Assembly (NCBI GenBank): GCA_964017065.1
Contig: OZ024787.1
Span: 8,851,899 to 8,915,898 of the forward strand
DNA: 64,000 nucleotides
Source of the DNA: Haliclona indistincta
Lineage: Eukaryota > Porifera > Demospongiae > Haplosclerida > Chalinidae
Direction of reading: 5' to 3'
Positions 46,986-57,639 of the stretch are shown one piece after another. The stretch's first letter is position 1. Each line of letters begins with the position of its first letter. The notes beneath the pieces are model-generated. The model had not been told where the DNA came from. It did no database searches and saw nothing but the letters and a program-made list of their open reading frames with translations. Made by a program: the position numbers and the translations under genes.

Positions 46986-47175
46986 TGTCACAGTGTTAAG
47001 TATCGAGAACGCAGGTCATTGACAAAGACAGTGTATCAAAGTCTGAATGTTTTGTTAGGGCATGAGTATTTATATTATGACAGTGAACAATGAAATACAA
47101 GCATAAGACAATGTGACGGCAGTAAGTCTATGATACACACAAGGTTCTTGTAAATACATTACATCTCTTCCTTTG

Positions 47176-47984
47176 TCAAAAATCAAGTGTGCATATATGT
47201 ATCACAATAGCGATCTGGTTCTCTTCGAATTCTTCTGGGATATCGAAAGGAGGAAGAAGCAGGAGGAGGAAGAGGGTTATGGTGGAAACAGCAGGAGGAG
47301 TAGTGGAGGCAGCAGGAGTAAAAGATGGAGCAGCAGGATCTAGTGAGGATTGAACAGCAGGAGTATTGGGTAGCCCAGATGGAGAGGCAGTAGGATCAGA
47401 GGTTCTCTCAACAAGCGGAAAGAAAGGAACAGAGACTTCCTTATCTTTAGCAGAAGCTGTTGACTCTATGTCTCTCCTTGGAAGCCATTTCAACAACTCA
47501 ATATGGTGTCTCCACATTCTCCCGTCACTGAGTTTCACCCAATAAGTATATATAGTAGGGCCTAGACGCTTCTCAATAACTCCAAGGATCCAATCAGAGC
47601 GACCTTTCACCAACACCTCATCTCCTGATTTTAGTTCTCGCATTCGTGAATGCTGGTCATGGAAATGTTTCTGAGTAGCTTGTTTGTCCATCACCCTCTT
47701 CTCCACTGATGGTCGAATTAGGTCTAATCTAGTACGAAGATGATGACCCAAAAACAACGAAAATGGAGACTCGCCAGTTGTAGAGTGAGGAGTGGAGCGG
47801 TAAGTCAATAGGAAGTTCTGCAATCGATGTTGTGCAGGAAGTCGATCATACTGTCCTGCCTTCATTGCCTCCTTGAAAGTTCTAACCAACCGTTCCACAG
47901 CTCCATTAGTTGCTGGATGGTATGGAGTAGAGCGAATATGCTTGATTCCATTTGATGCATACACATCATTAAGACACTACTGTA
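47176..47984 (-). pseudogene. Gypsy/Ginger-type integrase, C-terminal exon
   Basis: Open for about 270 codons from a likely acceptor (ACAGTAG, about 47985) to a stop at 47176. It begins CLNDVYASNGIKHIRS, followed by TPYHPATNGAVERLVRTF, which carries the catalytic Glu of the DDE triad. Then come FHDQHSRMRELKSGDEVLV and a GPY/F-type module (LGPTIYTYWVKL, DGRMWRHHIELL), then a Pro/Ser/Thr-rich tail. The zinc-binding domain and the two catalytic Asp residues are not in the window element, so the gene is incomplete and presumably inactive. It could also be read as the end of a Gypsy pol, but no LTRs are seen. Confidence 0.75.
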
Positions 47985-48042
47985 ACAACAGCAACTATTA
48001 ATAACGGTATGAGTATTAAAGCACTAATTACCAGAGCTGCAT

Positions 48043-49205
48043 TTATACAGAGAGTTCTGGAATAACATGACCACAACAATAATACTGTCCTGAATGTACA
48101 ATACTGTCCAGCAGTGTTACACAAAGATAAGACAGACCAAGCACCACTAGACTATTGTGGCATAGATAATACAGTACAAGTGGATATGCAACGAGCGCGT
48201 ATACGGGAAAATACACGGAGGCTGCTGAAGCAGTCACTGCAGCGGTACTCCCACGCCTCAGAGATTCACCTGTGAGATCTCGCGGGACTATTAGCGCCTT
48301 CACACTTGCGCCAGCCCAAGGGTCAACTTCAGTTTTATAGAGAAATCAAGTTCTTGGTGGAATTGTAGGACCCCAGATGTCTTGTAGACCGACTCCAGAC
48401 ACTCAGTACTGTCAAGCGCAGCAAACTAGCGACAATTCATTGCTCGAGTACAGTGCAACGGCTTGCTACAGTGGTTTTAATCCAAGGACAAGCTGTTCTT
48501 GCTTCTTTTTAGACTATACTAGTCGTACTGAACATGTCTGGAGCGTTCTTGTTGGATATTTGAAACTGGAGTTAGTTGTTGTAACTAACTGGCTGCATTT
48601 TAAGACGTCCTGTGTTGTATTTTTGCAGCTGGAGCCAGAATGCTGGTATGCAGCTCTGGTTTACTTTTTAGACAGAAACTTGGCTACATTTTCTTCTAGG
48701 TGAAGACTGATGATATTATCCAGGATTTCAGCTCTTTGTACAACTAACTGGGGTGTTTAAAAACACACTGAGCTTCTGAGCAAGCCACAACACACAGTAA
48801 AGCACAGCAACAATTCCATCCTTTATACCAAAGTTATTCACAATACTAAGGATTCACTGTGCATAAACAATATGGTGCATCTATAGAATAGATTTGCTGA
48901 AATATCAAAGCATTCTCTTCCTTAATAGTAGTACAAACGCTGCGAGAAGCACTACTTCTGTCTTGCACGGCTAGCTAGCTGAGTACACGCGCGCGCTCGC
49001 GCGCGTATTCATTTACGGAATTCCGTAGTTTAGATCCGTGTCATCCGCTGCAGTGATGTCTTCAGGCAATGTAGCAGTATGCGGACACGTTGCATATCCA
49101 CTTGTACTGTATTATCTATGATTGTGGCGATCGACTGGCGGCGATCACGAAAGATTATACACTGAGACTCTGCTAGTTCACAGTAGAGGACAATGAGCTG
49201 ATGAT
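48043..49205. other. Interior of Ginger-like element, unassigned
   Basis: Two inverted related blocks (48160-48250 and 49030-49110; both encode a DNTVQVDMQR string on opposite strands) flank a 108-codon plus-strand frame at 48377-48703 that is rich in Cys and has no recognised match. A GC palindrome (CGCGCGCTCGCGCGCG) lies near 48988-49004. Confidence 0.4.
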
Positions 49206-49334
49206 GTGTCAGTACTTGCGAGGCTAAACAACATGCACACAAGACTAGTAAAGATTCATGCACTATCATGTAATAAACCGCCAAATTCAAAATTTGAGTA
49301 CACAAGAAGTTTGCAGCTGTTACACCAAGTTAAA

Positions 49335-49457
49335 ATGGAGATCAGCTACGAGGATGTATTTCAGTTGTTGAACACGGGCACCTATCCAAGCAACTGCACC
49401 AGCAATCGTCGAAGAGCGATCAGAAGGAGGGCCAGCAAGTTTTCGTTGAAATCACTG
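49335..49457 (+). pseudogene. First exon of a Ginger/GIN-type integrase
   Basis: 41 codons starting MEISYEDVFQLLNTGTYPS and ending at a consensus donor CTG/GTAAGT in phase 0. The pattern YEDV...L..GTYP...(R-rich)...ASKFSLK matches the N-terminal segment that precedes the zinc-binding domain in GIN/Ginger integrases. No downstream exon exists on this strand before the element ends at 49585, so it is orphaned. I name the family from memory of the pattern, not from a search. Confidence 0.55.
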
Positions 49458-49883
49458 GTAAGTAAGTTTACAACACGCACGCGGAATGGTACTTCAGCAG
49501 AGTGTCTGTCTCAAGGGGAAACGAATCAGCTAGCGGTTTTGGTCCGGGGGACCGAATCCGCGGGGGGACCCGATCCGCTGTGACACCGGCAGTGTATAAA
49601 TCTTGCATGCGTGCCGCATTTTTCGACGACGCCATCTTGTTGCTAAATTGTTCCTACGTGACGTCGCTTCATGAAAATACTCGTATTGCCCATGGTACGG
49701 TATACGAGATAATTATAACCACTGAACGGTGCCTTTGATCCTGGGCTACATTAAGTTAGACGCCGAGGTCATGGCATCTCTAAAAAAATTATTATACTGC
49801 ATGTCTGCATGTAGTATACACAACTTCAGTGCCTAAAGAATTAGACCTAACTACATAAAAAGTTTTGTCCAGAATAAAATGAA

Positions 49884-50576
49884 TTAGTCACTTTCGTCTT
49901 CAATATAATTCTCGTCGTCATTTTCTTCACTTTTTAATGCTTTCATCCTTTGTTGAAACTTGCCAACCTTTTCCAGAATCATCATTGCTCTTTCAATCAT
50001 TTCAAATTCATTATTGTGGCCTCCACTGAGTCTGGCTTGTCGTGTTATAGCCCAACTGAGCACTTGAGGGTCAGTTTTAGAGACATCTATGACACGCTGG
50101 ATCATTAGAATACCAACAGCACCTTCGACTTGCTCGATGACTCCTTCTGAGGAAAAGTTCCATCGGTAACAGTAAGTGTCGCAACGAATGAGTGCATTGT
50201 CGGTCCACGCAATTAGCATCGAGCTACTTTGATACTCTCCGATTGAAGAGTTTCCTAGCACGGTTTTAACGCTCATGGACACCAGTTTGCTGAATCCAGA
50301 CAGAAATGATCCCTGGAAAAAATCGTCAATTGCAGTTTCAAGATCGCCCGAGCCTTTCTCTTGCATGACAACGTTCACCTGCTTGAACGCTTGAACCACG
50401 GTCCCACTGTGTATCCTTTGGTCACCTCTCCGTCCAGCTATAACAAGAGATTGCTGCTTATCTAAGTTTCCCTGGACCATTTTTTCTAAAATCTGCAATC
50501 TTTCTTCCATCTTTCGCCTAATATCCTCGTTTGCACTTTTTAACTCATCTCGGATTTTGGTTACAGCCTGACCCAT
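49884..50576 (-). CDS. Unrecognised intronless family, copy 4 (230 aa)
   Basis: Intact family member, nearly identical to copy 3; visible changes include QRIHSG, SFLSGFS, SSIGEY and LIAWTD. The start MGQAVTKI, the helix, the central domain and the acidic tail are present. It lies downstream of the palindrome and Ginger-like element, which disrupted the neighbouring CRE region of this unit (TGACGTCG instead of TGACGTCA) but not the gene or its TATA box. Confidence 0.85.
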   Translation of the reverse strand: MGQAVTKIRDELKSANEDIRRKMEERLQILEKMVQGNLDKQQSLVIAGRRGDQRIHSGTVVQAFKQVNVVMQEKGSGDLETAIDDFFQGSFLSGFSKLVSMSVKTVLGNSSIGEYQSSSMLIAWTDNALIRCDTYCYRWNFSSEGVIEQVEGAVGILMIQRVIDVSKTDPQVLSWAITRQARLSGGHNNEFEMIERAMMILEKVGKFQQRMKALKSEENDDENYIEDESD

Positions 50577-50693
50577 GACCGCTTGTATAGCTTGAGAAAT
50601 ACGGGTCTAAGAAACACTGTCAAAGCAGCTGGCTCAATAAGTCTATAAAGAAAACCACTGACTGCAGTGACTGAAACACACTAAGATTCGCGG

Positions 50694-50702
50694 TTATTTA
50701 TA
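50694..50702 (-). promoter_or_regulatory. TATA box (TATAAATAA), copy 4
   Basis: 118-126 bases before the ATG, in the same conserved block as the other copies. Confidence 0.7.
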
Positions 50703-51199
50703 CAGCGTATCTACATTTACCACGCCTACTTGCGTAGAAAATCCCGCGCAGCCATACAGTGTAGACACTCAGCAGGAGCGTATCCAGGATTTTGTGCAAG
50801 GGGGTGTGAAACTCATCAATATTCAATTTTCACTGTTATCACAGTCTTGCATACTCTTAGTGAAAAAAACTAATGCAGCGTGCTCCTCGCATACAGGCCA
50901 AAGACTCCGGCTTATTTATATGCGAAGCGCTCAGCACTCTAAACTCCACGAAAGCAGTCGCTGTATATACTAATGTTTACTAAATTAATGGAGTGGCTTA
51001 ATTGGTGTGTGTGTGAATATGTAGCCCAGACTATCATGGAATACATGCGAAAATGTGTTTGCAGGGAGTCATGAAGTCGTCACGAATTTTCTCAGTGCCC
51101 ATGTTCATAAAAATACGGTGTAATTTGCACTGAAGCCTAGAAAATGCAGTAAATTCTAACCCTGGGCTACTAAGGCTATGTGATGCTGAACCCATGTAA

Positions 51200-53325
51200 A
51201 ATTTTAGCTACATTCTGGGCTCTAAAATACAAAAATGTACTATAGTGTTCAGTTGTACTCTTGCCAGTATAATAGTGTCAGCCGTGGTGTTCAGACAATC
51301 AGTTGATTGTAGAACTTTAAAATACGCAGTGCCGCATTGTGAACTTCTTAATCATGTTTTCAATTAAAATCACAAGAGTACACTGACTTATTTCAGCTCA
51401 CAAGCCCGTTAAATCACAAAGGCTGCTATGAATGCTCATTTGAAACTAAACTGAATTCAATTATGGCCATAGGAATGAAACAATTCAACAGTTGTGGGTC
51501 AACTTATCTCAAATTACAGTTTATTACTCTTGCCGGTCAGTCACTATCAGATGTCACACAAAGAATGAAGGAACTAATAATTAACAAGGAAATCAACCAC
51601 TGGTGTGGAGACAGAATCCCATCCAAAGAATCCTATAATAATTATTATGAGGTGTGGATGCGGACAGGGCATGAGACTATAATAACTTTGTATCTTTCGT
51701 CAGGCACTGACTAATGACGGTACAGTGCAGTGCCTTAACTACTAACAAAGAAGGAAGGAACTAACAAGGAAATCATGCATGCATGGTACATGACATTATG
51801 CTAAACCAAATTTCTCTGCAAGATCAGAGTGCAGACAAAATAATTAATTTTAATAATTTTTCAGTTTTCTTAGGCTATGCATCAATGCAATTTGTCCTTG
51901 CTACCTTTTGTAACTTTGCAACTTAACGTAAAAGTTTGACACCTGCATTAGAATTATTCAAGTCATACTGTATTCAGTGCCACCATGAAGCTTTCACACC
52001 TTAATTTATTATACACAAAGTTACAAACTGGCTGTAAACCTATAGTGTAAAATTAATGCTATACTGAAATTCACTTTTATTACTTTACAAGGATCAACAT
52101 GCAGCACTTAGAAATTCAAGTGAAGATTACTAGGTCAATATAATAATCTCAAATTGCACTCTATAGTCTCTATGTAACTTTGTAGCCTTTGTCAGGCAAT
52201 ACCAGTACGTTAATTGTCTTAATAATGTACAGTGTAGTTCCATAGCTACTAACAAAGAATGGAGGAACTAACAAGGAAACCGAACTAATCAAAGAATATA
52301 GGGTGAGGTGGGAGGATGATATCATGATATTAATGCAGACGCATGGATTCCATTCTTGAATGAGAGTATGTACACCTGTATGTACTGAAGACTGATTATG
52401 TACTGCATGAACTAACCTCCAAGGTACAATAGCTGTTAGAACATTGCTGTTCAAGACGTGAGATATTGAGAAGTACATGTTTGATCTTCCAAATTGAGCA
52501 GGCAATATTTTGCACTGTGATTTGTATCTCAAATTTAACTGGGCCAGCTATGCACTTTACCAAGCTGCTAGAATAGGCTCAAACTAGCAAAAAATTGTGA
52601 ACAGAAATCTGCTGATCAATAAAAGTTTGAGTATAGGCTTCATGCAGTCAGGCATTCTTGTCTTGGCAACTCTATTTATAATCTGGTAACTTAGCAACCT
52701 CTATATCAATAAGCTTGTGATCTTATCATATCAACTTTCTTATGACCATTTTGGAATGAGGAACCAACAAGGAAATGAACCAACTACACTGGATGGCCAG
52801 AATAATAAACTGATGACAGCAAGCAAGAAGAGGGTTAATTCTGCTTAAACATGTCCTAGGCAAGCGTATAGGACATGTCTTTCATTAGACATGCTTGCTC
52901 GTGGTTGTATAATTGTCATCACCATGCAAAGTTCTAGAACCAATGTGCATGCATGGCTATCACAGATTGATAACGTACAAGGAAGACAAGGTGTATAAAA
53001 CAAAGCAGCTGCACTGAAACTATAGTGAGATCATAATCTCTGCTAAACAGGTTCTCAATTGACTCCATCTTACAATTAGGCAAGTCTTTACTTACAGTTC
53101 TAATTAAAATTTGTTTCACTCCTAGATCTAAAATCATCAATGACTGTGCCATCTCAACCGTAACAATCACAGAATTTAATATCAAATGAGGGAATTGGGA
53201 TACAACAGTACCCACATTGACCTCTAGATGAAGCCTTAGCAGAGATGATTTGCATGCAAATGAGTCACTGTATTATCAGCTTCATGTAGTTGCTATACTA
53301 TCTTCATGCTTGTCTTAGTTATAGG
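51200..53325. repeat. R-unit copy R7
   Basis: Closely similar to R6 and R8. TATA-like box at about 52992. The decayed exon near 53126-53230 has an in-frame TGA after a one-base insertion (ATCAAATGA). Confidence 0.7.
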
Positions 53326-53880
53326 AAGGAGTGAGAGTTGTGAGTTTACCTCACCAGGAAACTAAAGTGTCGCCCTTATTAATTTTATCCTACATGGCCT
53401 TATGGTTGCCATGGTACAAGTCAGTTACACCATGCCTACTGGTGGTGTAGCATCATAATTATACTCAGCAATAACCATTAATCCCTAGGCTATGCTCTCA
53501 TGGTTTACACTGTCGGCTAGTGATAGCTTTCTTCATTGCTAATCTATCATCCCAAACTCCTTTTGATCCTGTTAGAAAACCTTTTTGATCAGAGTCTCGA
53601 GTTTATATCGCGCGGCATACCGAAGTGCCACGGGTTAACCATTTTGTATCACTGGATGCTCGAGAATGCTGTTCTTATGGTTACTAAACGAAGCTCAAGA
53701 TAGTAGATCATCTATAGAATGCACCGGAGGCGAATGACAGCGCGTTTCTGAAAGACGTCAGTGTATATAATCTTGCGTGCCGCATTTTCTATGACGCCAT
53801 CTTGTTGCTACTTTGTTCTTTTGTGACGTCACTTCCTGAAAATACTCGTATTGCCCATAGTATGGTATACTAACCACTGA
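53326..53880. repeat. S5 unit remnant lacking the family gene
   Basis: Carries the S-unit lead sequence, both GACGTCA motifs (TGACGTCA at 53824-53831) and the TAACCACTGAGCGG block that elsewhere precedes the family gene's 3'UTR. It then joins R-type sequence at 53881. The gene, its promoter and the first part of the next R unit are deleted. Confidence 0.75.
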
Positions 53881-53975
53881 GCGGTTACAAACTGGCTATA
53901 GTGATCTGGCTAGGCAGCTATAGCTGAACTGGCTAGGCAGCTATAGCTGGCAAACTGGCTATAGCTGATACCTAT
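53881..53975. repeat. Short tandem repeats at a deletion junction
   Basis: Repeated AACTGGCTA and GGCTAGGCAGCTATAGCTG units at the S5/R8 join, probably a scar of the rearrangement. Confidence 0.7.
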
Positions 53976-55215
53976 AGTGTAAATGCTATACTGAAATTCA
54001 CTTTTATTACTTTACAAGGATCAACATGCAGCGCTTATAAATTCAAGTGAAGATTACTAGGTCAATATAATAATCTCAAATTGCACTCTATAGTCTCTAT
54101 GTAACTTTGTAGCTTTTGTCAGGCAATATCAGTACGTTGTCTTAACAATGTACAGTGAATAGTTCCATAGCTACTAACAAAGAATGAAGGAACTAACAAG
54201 GAAACCGAACTGATCAAAGAATAGGGTGAGGTGGGAGGATGATATCATGATATTAATGCAGACGTATGAATTCCATTCTTGAATGAGAGTATGTACACCT
54301 GTATGTACTGAAGACAGATTATGTACTGCATGAACTAACCTCCAAGGTACAATAGCTGTTAGAACATTGCTGTTCAAGACGTGAGATATTGAGAAGTACA
54401 TGTTTGATCTTCCAAATTGAGCAGGCAATATTTTGCACTGTGATTTGTATCTCAAATTTAACTGGGCCAGCTATGCACTTTACCAAGCTGCTAGAATAGG
54501 CTCAAACTAGCAAAAAATTGTGAACAGAAATCTGCTGATCAATAAAAGTTTGAGTATAGGCTTCATTCAGTCAGACATTCTTGTCTTGGCAACTCTATTT
54601 ATAATCTGGTAACTTAGCAACCTTTATATCAATAAGCTTGTGATCTTATCATATCAACTTTCTTATGACCATTTTGGAATGAGGAACCAACAAGGAAATG
54701 AACCAACTACACTGGATGGCCAGAATAATAAACTGATGACAGCAAGCAAGAAGAGGGTTAATTCTGCTTAAACATGTCCTAGGCAAGCGTATAGGACATG
54801 TCTTTCATTAGACATGCTTGCTCGTGGTTGTATAATTGTCATCACCATGCAAAGTTCTAGAACCAATGTGCGTGCATGGCTATCACAGATTGATAACGTA
54901 CAAGGAAGACAAGGTGTATAAAACAAAGAAGCTGCACTGAAACTATAGTGAGATCATAATCTCTGCTAAACAGGTTCTCAATTGACTCCATCTTACAATT
55001 AGGCAAGTCTTTACTTACAGTTCTAATTAAAATTTGTTTCACTCCTAGATCTAAAATCATCAATGACTGTGCCATCTCAACCGTAACAATCACAGAATTT
55101 AATATCAAATGAGGGAATTTTGATACAACAGTACCCACATTGACCTCAAGATGAAGCCTTAGCAGAGGTGATTGCATGCAATGAATCACTGTATTATCAG
55201 CTTCATGTAGTTGCT
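53976..55215. repeat. R-unit copy R8, 3' part
   Basis: Nearly identical to the corresponding part of R7, including the ATCAAATGA stop in the decayed exon (about 55051-55170). Confidence 0.75.
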
Positions 55216-55258
55216 ATTCAATTTTATTCGAATTCACTGCAAATCATCTTCATATTTT

Positions 55259-55375
55259 AATTCATTTTATCCATCGTCAATCAAAATCTGGAATAGTCTC
55301 CCTGCATATGTATATATTAAATCGGCTCATTCTCTCTCATATTTGAAGTCTCTCCTCTCTTCATTCTTTAATTAG
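55259..55375 (+). pseudogene. Non-LTR retrotransposon C-terminal scrap
   Basis: 38 codons reading NSFYPSSIKIWNSLPA and LSYLKSLLSSFFN to TAG, the usual C-terminal tail of Jockey/CR1-like RT. It lies in a ~215 bp insertion (55216-55430) absent from R7. It is a different family from the intact element. Confidence 0.75.
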
Positions 55376-56279
55376 CACTAGTTGCTAGTCACATTTCTTT
55401 GAAATGAAAAATGAAAAAAATTCTTGTTGTGACATCAAGATTTGTTTTAGTGTACCTCACTTAATATTATTATAATAATTACATGTATAGAAATGCATGG
55501 TCCATTGTATTGCACATCATCGAAAATTAATGATCTACCTTCTAGAGCCGAGAGAAAAATATGAAGGAGTGAGAGTTGTGAGGTTTACCTCACCAGGAAA
55601 CTAAAGTGTCGCCCTTATTAATTTTATCCTATAGAAACCTACATGGCCTTATGGTTGCCATGGTACAAGTCAGTTACACCATGCCTACCTATCAGCAATA
55701 ACCATTAATCCCTGGGCTATGCTCTCATGGTTTACACTGTCGGCTAGTGATAGCTTTCTTCATTGCTAATCTATCATCCCAAACTCATTTTGATCCTGTT
55801 AGAAAATCCTTTTGATCCCGACTTTATAACGCGCGGCATACCGTAGTGCCATGGGCTAACCATTTTGTAGCACTGGATGCTCGAGAATGCTGTTCTTATG
55901 GTTATTAAACGAAGCTCAAGATAGTAGAGCCCGCTCTATAGAACTCACCGGAGGCGAATGACAGCGCGTTTCTGAAAGACGTCCGGCAGTGTAATCTTGC
56001 ATGCGTGCCGCATTTTTCGACGACGCCATCTTGTTGCTACATTGTTCCTATGTGACGTCACTTTCTGAAAATACTCGTATTGCCCATGGTATGGTATACG
56101 AGATAATTATAACCACTGAGCGGTGCCTTTGATCCTGGGCTACATTAAGTTAGACGCCGAGGTCACGGCATCTCTAAAAAAATTATTATACTGCATGTCT
56201 GCATGTAGTATACACAACTCCAGTGCCTAAAGAATTAGACCTAACTACATGTACATAAAAAGTTTTGTCCAGGATAAAA

Positions 56280-56990
56280 TTAATTCATGTAGTCACTTTC
56301 GTCTTCGCTATAATTCTCGTCTTCATCTGCTCCAAGTTTTTCACTTTTTATTGCTTTCATCCTTCGTTGAAACTTAGCAACCTTTTCCAGAACTATCATT
56401 GCTCTTTCAATGACTTCGAATTCGTTATTGTGGCCTCCACTGAGTCTGGCTTGTCGTGTTAAAGCCCAACTGAGCACTTGAGGGTCGGTTTTAGAGACAT
56501 CTATGACACGCTGGATCATTAGAATACCAACAGCTCCTTCAACTTGCTCGATGACTCCTTCTGCGGAAAAGTTCCATCTGTAACAGTAAGTGTCGCAACG
56601 AATAAGTGCATTGTCAGTCCACACAATTAGCATCGAGCTACTTTGATACTCTCCCATTGAAGAGTTTCCTAGCACGGTCTTAACGCTCATGGACACCAGT
56701 TTGCTGAATCCAGACATAAAGGATCCCTGGAAAAAATCGTCGATTGCAGTTTCAAGATCGCCCGAGCCTTTCTCTTGCATGACAACGTTCACCTGCTTGA
56801 ACGCTTGAACCACGGTCCCACTGTGTATCTTTTGGTCACCTCTCCGTCCAGCTATAACGAGAGATTGCTGCTTATCTAAGTTTCCCTGGACCATTTTTTC
56901 TAAAATCTGCAATCTTTCTTCCATCTTTCGCCTGATATCCTCGTTTGCACTTTTTAACTCATCTCGGATTTTGCTTACATGCATACCCAT
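56280..56990 (-). CDS. Unrecognised intronless family, copy 5 (236 aa, divergent N-terminus)
   Basis: Intact member whose start reads MGMHVSKI instead of MGQAVTKI. Gly2, Val5, a hydroxyl residue at 6 and Lys7 are kept, so the myristoylation pattern survives the change. The C-terminus is extended past the shared DESD by YMN because the stop has moved. Other differences include WNFSAEG, WALTRQ, EFEVIERAMIVLEKVAKFQRR and IKSEKLGADED. It is the most diverged of the five, and a TATA block is present upstream. It is the last copy before the UNC13-like gene. Confidence 0.85.
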   Translation of the reverse strand: MGMHVSKIRDELKSANEDIRRKMEERLQILEKMVQGNLDKQQSLVIAGRRGDQKIHSGTVVQAFKQVNVVMQEKGSGDLETAIDDFFQGSFMSGFSKLVSMSVKTVLGNSSMGEYQSSSMLIVWTDNALIRCDTYCYRWNFSAEGVIEQVEGAVGILMIQRVIDVSKTDPQVLSWALTRQARLSGGHNNEFEVIERAMIVLEKVAKFQRRMKAIKSEKLGADEDENYSEDESDYMN

Positions 56991-57107
56991 GACCGCTTGT
57001 ATAGCTTGAGAAATACGGGCCTAAGAAACACCGTCAAAGCAGCTGGCTCAGTAAGTCTATAAAGAAAACCACTGACTGCAGTGACTGAAACACACTAAGA
57101 TTCGCGG

Positions 57108-57116
57108 TTATTTATA
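57108..57116 (-). promoter_or_regulatory. TATA box (TATAAATAA), copy 5
   Basis: 118-126 bases before the ATG in the same conserved block. Confidence 0.7.
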
Positions 57117-57639
57117 CAGCGTATCTACATTTACCACGCCCACTTACGTAGGAAGACGTCCGCGAGACAAAAATTTTTCAAGTACATGCAGACACTCGCA
57201 TCCAGGCTTTTGTGCCGAAGCTCATCAATATTCAATTTTCACTGTTATTCTTGCATACTGCATGTACGGTTAGTGCCACTGACAAACAGCGTGCTCTACG
57301 CATAGGCAACGACTCAGGCCTGTTAGCTGACTTGATCTGCGAAGCGCTAAGCACACTCAATTCCACGAACACCGTGTGCTAATTTTTACTAAATAAAGTG
57401 GCTTGGTGTGTGCAAATATTTAGCTCAAAATTAATCATGGAATACAATCATGCGCCGGAAAATGTTCTGCCAGTAGGAGTCATAAAGCCGGACGAATTTT
57501 CATAAAATACAGGTGGAATTTGCACTGTAGTCATAGAAAACGCTGTAAATTCTAACCCTGAGCTACTATAAGCCTTTCCATGCTAGCGAGTGTCATGATG
57601 CTCATGATGCATGTAAATTTTGCTTAAATACTAATAGTG

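Larger units (their letters stand above)
46986..49585 (-). mobile_element. Ginger-like DNA transposon, rearranged (2.6 kb)
   Basis: Termini are TGTCACAG...CTGTGACA with CCGG on both sides (46982-46985 and 49586-49589). The undisturbed site GACGTCCGGCAGTGTAAT is visible in S6 (near 55978) and, inverted, in the palindrome's left arm (46747-46764). The element encodes a Gypsy-type integrase C-terminus, and Ginger elements are cut-and-paste transposons with such integrases, TGT ends and 4-bp duplications. The coding parts point away from the centre: integrase 3' part on minus, 5' exon on plus. Related sequences at 48160-48250 and 49030-49110 are also inverted. This looks like a head-to-head, internally deleted derivative. 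Confidence 0.7.

Noticed and set aside
46986..47165. LTR of a Gypsy retrotransposon next to the integrase ORF
   Set aside because: No matching direct repeat at the other side; the ends are short inverted repeats with CCGG duplications, which fits a DNA transposon better.
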